Source of the DNA: Pseudobacteriovorax antillogorgiicola
GTDB taxonomy: Bacteria > Bdellovibrionota_B > Oligoflexia > Oligoflexales > RGVZ01
Direction of reading: 5' to 3'
Length of the DNA: 10,403 nucleotides
NCBI GenBank assembly: GCA_945897695.1
Contig: CAMDGW010000073.1
Location: 1-10,403 of the forward strand
Both the position numbers and the translations under genes were made by a program. Positions 6,560-10,403 of the stretch are shown piece after piece (within the stretch, counting starts at the first letter, position 1; every line of letters begins with the position of its first letter). The notes beneath the pieces are model-generated. The model was given only the letters and a program-made list of their open reading frames with translations, had not been told where the DNA came from and did not search any database.

Positions 6560-7672
6560 CTAAATTAGTGACTGATAAAGAGCAAATGTTTTTTCTACCA
6601 TGACATCAGAGCCGCATGAGGAAAGTGCCCAAGTGTAGCCCTTTTCTGCTAATTGTTGTCTTTGATTTGGGTCGACGGCAAGATCTAGAAAGGCATTATA
6701 AAGTGCTTCAGCGTCCCCAGGTGGGACAAGTAAACCTGTTTGACCATGACGAACCAGCTCGGGAATCCCCTCCACAGAGCTGCCGACTACAGCGGTTTTA
6801 GCCATCATGGCTTCGACGATAGTACTACCTAGTCCTTCCGAAAGGCTTGGTATGGCAAAAACATCAGATCCCAAAAGTAGCCTAGGAATATCTTTGCAAA
6901 ATCCTGGCAAAATCAAATGCCCAGATTGGATCAAGCTGCGACCTGTGGTCTTCAGATGTGACTCAAGGGGGCCTTCTCCCGCAATAACTAGACGCGCTCC
7001 CGGGCGCTGCTTGACCAGCAACCGAAACGCCTCGATCAAGATAAAAAGACCTTTGTCAGGTACTAATCTTGACGCAGAGATGATCAAGAAGTCCCCATCA
7101 GGGGCAAGGCCTTTCATTCGGATTAGCTCAGCGCGAGCGTGCTGCTTGATTGGGCCATCGCAGGGGAATGGTTTTTTGGAGCTTCTAATCGTAGTCATGC
7201 GACTAGGGTCAACCCCGCCTCGGAGAAGGACCGATCTAATGTAGTCTGATACCGTGATAAAGCGATCAACGGCAGGTCCGGTAAATTTAACCCGTGATAA
7301 CCAGTTGCTGCGAATCTTGGCTGGAATTCTCCGGTGAGTGACGAGAATCATTTGCGGCATAAACAGAGTTTTTAGCCAGTAGGCAAACGTATGACTTTTG
7401 CCGCAGTGCGTATGAACGATTTGGATTTTGTTTTTAACGCAGAAACGGCGAATGCGGAGCATAGCCAGAGGGTTCAAAGCTCCTGACCGAGGAAGCTGCG
7501 TGTAACCAGCGATTTGCTGCCTGACTTTGTACCATAGCTTCGAGTTTTTTGGAGATGCAAGGAAGTGCTCAAGGGGGAGATCAGCAGAGTCCCGAATAAG
7601 GGTAGCAATCTGACTTTGGCCACCGCCCCAAATCTCTGAACTGTCGATATGTAAGACACTAACTTTGTCCAT
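6560..7672 (-). CDS. Glycosyltransferase family 4 (GT-B fold)
   Basis: The product is 370 residues, the usual size for GT4 enzymes, which move a sugar from a nucleotide-sugar donor to a lipid or glycan acceptor at the inner face of the cytoplasmic membrane. The N-terminal acceptor domain has the glycine loop WGGGQSQIATL (15-25), VHTHCGKSH (86-94) and FITVSDYIRS (138-147). The C-terminal donor domain has SASRLVPDKG (199-208), VIAGEGP (229-235), PGFCKDIPRLL (256-266) and the EX7E motif E279-GLGSTIV-E287 that contacts the donor sugar nucleotide. EGIPELV and GLLVPPGD (313-320) complete the family signature. The acceptor and donor cannot be read from the sequence. No other polysaccharide gene is adjacent. 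No Shine-Dalgarno precedes the ATG; a promoter places the transcript start at or next to it. Confidence 0.93.
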   Translation of the reverse strand: MDKVSVLHIDSSEIWGGGQSQIATLIRDSADLPLEHFLASPKNSKLWYKVRQQIAGYTQLPRSGALNPLAMLRIRRFCVKNKIQIVHTHCGKSHTFAYWLKTLFMPQMILVTHRRIPAKIRSNWLSRVKFTGPAVDRFITVSDYIRSVLLRGGVDPSRMTTIRSSKKPFPCDGPIKQHARAELIRMKGLAPDGDFLIISASRLVPDKGLFILIEAFRLLVKQRPGARLVIAGEGPLESHLKTTGRSLIQSGHLILPGFCKDIPRLLLGSDVFAIPSLSEGLGSTIVEAMMAKTAVVGSSVEGIPELVRHGQTGLLVPPGDAEALYNAFLDLAVDPNQRQQLAEKGYTWALSSCGSDVMVEKTFALYQSLI

Positions 7673-7680
7673 AGATTCTT

Positions 7681-7708
7681 ATTATACAAAGCCGGGTACA
7701 TGTAACAA
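7681..7708 (-). promoter_or_regulatory. Promoter of the glycosyltransferase gene, predicting a leaderless mRNA
   Basis: On the minus strand, TTGTTA (complement of 7703-7708) is followed by a 16-base spacer and a perfect TATAAT (complement of 7681-7686). Only eight bases (AAGAATCT) separate the -10 from the ATG at 7670-7672, so transcription should begin at or within a base or two of the start codon. The -35 lies within the hairpin at 7692-7722. Confidence 0.55.
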
Positions 7709-7730
7709 GTACATGTACCCGGTCTTTTTT
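7692..7730. terminator. Perfect 13-bp hairpin downstream of rpsA, terminator-like
   Basis: CCGGGTACATGTA (7692-7704) pairs perfectly with TACATGTACCCGG (7710-7722) around a five-base loop. It lies 32 bases beyond the rpsA stop codon (7755-7757). The better T-tract (TCTTTTTT, 7723-7730) is on the plus strand, while on the minus strand, in which rpsA is read, the tail is only CTTTGTATAAT. It is probably the rpsA terminator or attenuator, with the strong T-tract blocking antisense transcription into rpsA. Confidence 0.65.
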
Positions 7731-7754
7731 GTCACATTTACTGAACGACGTAAC

Positions 7755-9494
7755 TTAGCTGTTTGTACCTTGAGCACGGGTGAAGGCTTCAGCAAAAGCA
7801 GTCTTGGAGCCAGAAGCGGCGCCAATGTATTGTTTCAGCTCTTCGCCTGCAAGTCCTTTGAGTGCAGCTTTGCGGCTCAAAGAGAAGCGGCGCTCGTCAG
7901 CGTCAGTCGCGAGAACGACAAACTCAACTTCGTCACCTTCTTTAACGGCATCTTCAGTTTTTACAACCTGGCCGTCGGCGAGTTCACTGATGTGAATCAT
8001 GCCTTCAACGCCTGGAGCGATTTCAACAAATGCGCCGAAGTCAGCAACTTTGGTCACTTTGCCTTTGCCTTTTGTTCCGGCTGGGTGAGCTTTCGCTACT
8101 GCTAGCCATGGATCATCAGTCAATTGCTTGATGCCGAGAGAGAACTTCTCGCCTTCAGTGTCAATCGATAGAACTTTCGCTTCAACTTCGTCGCCTTTTT
8201 TGAAGAGGTCGCCAGGGTGCTTGATGCGATCGGTCCAGCTGATGTCTGAAATATGAATCAGACCATCGATGCCGTCTTCGATACCAACGAATACACCGAA
8301 ATCGGTGATGTTGCGAATTTTGCCGCGGATAACGTCGCCAACTTGGTACTTGTCTTTAACGACTTCCCAAGGATTTGGTTCCATTTGCTTCATGCCAAGG
8401 CTGATGCGACGGTTTTCTACGTCGATTGCGAGGATGACCACTTCAACTTCGTCACCAATGTTGACGACTTTGCTTGGGTGGCGAACACGCTTAGACCAGC
8501 TCATTTCAGAGACGTGGATCAAGCCTTCAATGCCGCCTTCCAACTCAACAAAAGCGCCGTAATCAGTCAAGCTGACAACTTTGCCTTTTGTCTTCGCGCC
8601 GACAGAATATTTGCCGCCCGCGATAACCCATGGATCGTTGAGAAGTTGCTTGTAGCCAAGGCTGACGCGCTGACGACCTTCGTCGTAGCTAAGAACCTTA
8701 ACTTCAATTTCTTGTCCAACTTCAAACAGCTCGCTTGGATGATTGATGCGACCCCAGCTCATGTCTGTGATGTGAAGGAGGCCGTCGATGCCGCCAAGGT
8801 CAATGAACGCACCGTAATCGGTGATGTTCTTTACGATGCCCTTGAGAGACGCGCCTTCTTTGATGTTGCCCAGTGTAGAAGCGCGAAGCTTCTCACGATC
8901 TTGCTCAAGCAATACGCGACGAGAGAGAACTATGTTGCCACGCTTTTTGTTGAACTTGATGATTTTGAATTGGAGCTTGCCACCGATAAGCTTGTCCAGG
9001 TTACGGACAGGGCGAAGGTCAACTTGCGATCCTGGAAGGAATGCTTTCACGCCGATGTCAACAGAGAGACCGCCTTTTACGCGACTCATGATTGTACCTT
9101 CGACAATTTCATTAGCTTCAAACGCTTCAGCAATGCGGTCCCAGGCGCGGAGCATCTCTGCGCGCTCACGGCTAAGAACCATCTCACCTGCGTGATCTTC
9201 GAAGCGATCAAGATAAACTTCTACTGTTTCGCCAACTTTTGGGCAAGCAGCGCCGAACTCATGCTTTGGAACTTCGCCTTCGGACTTGTGACCGATGTCG
9301 ATGACGATGCCGTCGTCTGTTAGACGAACGACTAGACCCTTAACGATCATGCCTTCCTTAACTTCGGAAGTCGTTGGGTTGCCAGCAAGCAATTTCGCAA
9401 AATCGGAAGTAAGGCGAGCGTCGACCTCAAAACCTGTGTCTTCATCTTCCCAGCGAATGCCTTTGATACCGGACTTTGTTGTTTCTTGTAACAT
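7755..9494 (-). CDS. rpsA: 30S ribosomal protein S1
   Basis: The product is 579 residues, slightly longer than the 557 of E. coli. S1 binds the 30S subunit and mRNA leaders and is needed to start translation on structured or weak-Shine-Dalgarno messages. Six S1 (OB-fold) domains are visible at about 45-110, 129-193, 212-283, 298-370, 385-457 and 471-542. The first two are divergent (ribosome-binding type); the last four carry the RNA-binding signature TDYGAFVEL...GLIHISEMSW...HP, ending in RxSLGxKQ. The ATG is preceded by AAAGAAAGAAG, a purine-rich site eight bases upstream. The C-terminal 35 residues are Ala/Gly-rich and polar. A plausible promoter lies at 9570-9599. The two middle repeats are similar enough that the coding DNA itself is repetitive. 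Confidence 0.97.
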   Translation of the reverse strand: MLQETTKSGIKGIRWEDEDTGFEVDARLTSDFAKLLAGNPTTSEVKEGMIVKGLVVRLTDDGIVIDIGHKSEGEVPKHEFGAACPKVGETVEVYLDRFEDHAGEMVLSRERAEMLRAWDRIAEAFEANEIVEGTIMSRVKGGLSVDIGVKAFLPGSQVDLRPVRNLDKLIGGKLQFKIIKFNKKRGNIVLSRRVLLEQDREKLRASTLGNIKEGASLKGIVKNITDYGAFIDLGGIDGLLHITDMSWGRINHPSELFEVGQEIEVKVLSYDEGRQRVSLGYKQLLNDPWVIAGGKYSVGAKTKGKVVSLTDYGAFVELEGGIEGLIHVSEMSWSKRVRHPSKVVNIGDEVEVVILAIDVENRRISLGMKQMEPNPWEVVKDKYQVGDVIRGKIRNITDFGVFVGIEDGIDGLIHISDISWTDRIKHPGDLFKKGDEVEAKVLSIDTEGEKFSLGIKQLTDDPWLAVAKAHPAGTKGKGKVTKVADFGAFVEIAPGVEGMIHISELADGQVVKTEDAVKEGDEVEFVVLATDADERRFSLSRKAALKGLAGEELKQYIGAASGSKTAFAEAFTRAQGTNS

Positions 9495-9569
9495 GCTCTG
9501 AACTTCTTTCTTTCCATCAAGGGTTTCGGCAACAGGTCATTCTGTCGGCTGTGTCTCGAGGGAGCAGGC

Positions 9570-9599
9570 TAAATAGCACGTAATCCTCGATAAAGTCAA
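9570..9599 (-). promoter_or_regulatory. Promoter of rpsA
   Basis: On the minus strand, TTGACT (complement of 9594-9599, five of six consensus bases) is followed by an 18-base spacer and TGC-TATTTA (complement of 9570-9575), an extended -10. The transcript would carry a leader of about 65-70 bases before the ATG at 9492-9494. Confidence 0.55.
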
Positions 9600-9743
9600 A
9601 ACAAAACACCACTTTTAGTCTCGACGAAACAGGCACTTCTTGGTGGGCGTGTGAAGACGTGCAGTGATGCGTGTTTATGTGTAATATCCTGAAAATAATG
9701 AGCTTCCTGTCGAAATTAAATCGTTTGGTCAAGTGTTTTTGGG

Positions 9744-10388
9744 ATGGCGGATACATGGCAAATGTTCATAATGTCTGGCATAATTATGTTGTTCGGCCCA
9801 GAAAAATTGACCCTCATTTTGGGAATACTTGACTTGTCGCTCTCAACGATATCTAAAATTGTTACCGGCTGCATTTTGGCAGGCTACTTGGTCCCAGGTC
9901 TAGCTGCGCCAACTCCTGATATTAAAGTCGTTTGCCCTAATCCTTTACCGAAGGTTCCCGCCGCTCTGTCCCGTTCTGACACATATAAAGACACCCCTTT
10001 CAAGGCTGGAGAGGTTAGTGAATTTGCTATCTCATGGATGGGAATGCTTGCAGGTTACGGGACAATTGAAATTCAGGCACCCCAGAAGTTAGATGGAATT
10101 TGGCATCGGGCCTACCACGTCGAAGGACGCACCGGAGACTGGTTCAAGGGGATTTACGTTGCCAATGACCAGGCATCAGCACTGACTAGGCCTTGGGACT
10201 GGGGTGTGACCAAATTTTATATCGAGCAGCAGGAAGGCAAGTTCCTGGGCAAGAGTTTTAACATGAAAAAGTGGCTCTTCTCGGCGTTCATGTTCAAAAT
10301 CCACATCAATGCACCTGCGACTACTCGGCCATCAGGAAGATCCTTCCTTAAAGGTAACATCCGTTATTTGGCTCGCCAAAGATCATGA
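9744..10388 (+). CDS. DUF3108-like exported protein, probably frameshifted near its 3' end
   Basis: The open frame has 214 codons. After the N-terminal region come CPNPLPKVP, YKDTPFKAGEVSEFAISWMGM, GTIEIQ, a Tyr-His-Val-Glu-Gly-Arg strand, then WDWGVTKFYIEQQEGKFLGKSF, resembling DUF3108 family proteins (beta-rich, periplasmic, function unknown). Start choice is open: the ATG at 9744 has no ribosome binding site, whereas TTG at 9834 has GGGA nine bases upstream and gives a compact signal peptide ending GLAA before Pro. TGGCATAAT at about 9779-9787 could be an extended -10 for it. The end (after residue 190) does not resemble the family. DYSAIRKILP in frame +2 (10319-10348) and then VIWLAKDHEQ in frame +1 look like the missing C-terminal strands, so the gene seems damaged or misassembled. 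It is divergent from rpsA. Confidence 0.6.
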   Translation: MADTWQMFIMSGIIMLFGPEKLTLILGILDLSLSTISKIVTGCILAGYLVPGLAAPTPDIKVVCPNPLPKVPAALSRSDTYKDTPFKAGEVSEFAISWMGMLAGYGTIEIQAPQKLDGIWHRAYHVEGRTGDWFKGIYVANDQASALTRPWDWGVTKFYIEQQEGKFLGKSFNMKKWLFSAFMFKIHINAPATTRPSGRSFLKGNIRYLARQRS

Positions 10389-10403
10389 GCAAGTTTCAGG
10401 AGA

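Noticed and set aside
7474..8105. Overlapping short frames on both strands around the rpsA-glycosyltransferase junction
   Set aside because: They are out-of-frame shadows of rpsA and the glycosyltransferase and would have to be translated across the perfect hairpin at 7692-7722.
8253..9323. Long plus-strand open frame (356 codons) opposite rpsA
   Set aside because: It is exactly antisense to the S1 domains, has no ribosome binding site, and its composition follows the complementary codons of rpsA. The minus-strand frame is unmistakably S1.
10385..10403. Possible next gene starting ATGAGCAAGTTTCAGGAG, overlapping the DUF3108-like stop (ATGA)
   Set aside because: Only six codons are visible and there is no ribosome binding site. 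The same bases read as a continuation of the frameshifted DUF3108 sequence (AKDHEQVSG) in another frame.

Overview
The window reads as chromosomal DNA of a Gram-negative, free-living or predatory bacterium, most likely a member of the Bdellovibrionota. This is an inference from the style of the proteins: a GYF-PilZ fusion, several small lipoproteins, and many exported proteins with no clear family. No rRNA, tRNA, CRISPR array, insertion sequence or phage gene was seen. Gene density is ordinary, and most of the content is housekeeping or envelope-related.

Left part (1-2949). Two minus-strand genes for exported proteins lie at the left end: a lipoprotein gene cut by the window edge (1-250) and a small helical protein with a signal peptide (404-973). 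A 151-bp divergent gap separates them from a plus-strand pair. That pair is a GYF-PilZ protein, a probable cyclic-di-GMP or partner-binding adaptor (1125-1673), and a 402-residue all-helical protein of unknown function with an AT-hook-like tail (1741-2949). A possible terminator follows.

Middle (2950-6160). A gene-poor stretch carries a relic of a glycoside-hydrolase-like gene and a strong minus-strand terminator (3251-3299). That terminator ends a minus-strand operon read in the order rsmB (16S rRNA m5C methyltransferase, TTG start), an exported PLD-fold protein whose HKD motif is degenerate, and a small lipoprotein. The first two genes overlap by ATGA.

Right part (6161-10403). A 400-bp gap without a convincing gene separates the rsmB operon from a GT4 glycosyltransferase (6560-7672, minus). 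Its promoter appears to sit inside and just after the hairpin downstream of rpsA and would give a leaderless mRNA. rpsA (ribosomal protein S1, six S1 domains, 7755-9494, minus) has a recognisable promoter. A divergent plus-strand gene resembling the DUF3108 family (9744-10388) looks broken near its 3' end by two frameshifts.

The most unusual items are the leaderless promoter/terminator overlap, the PLD pseudoenzyme coupled to rsmB, the glycoside hydrolase relic, and the apparently frameshifted DUF3108 gene. I saw no clear new multi-gene system.
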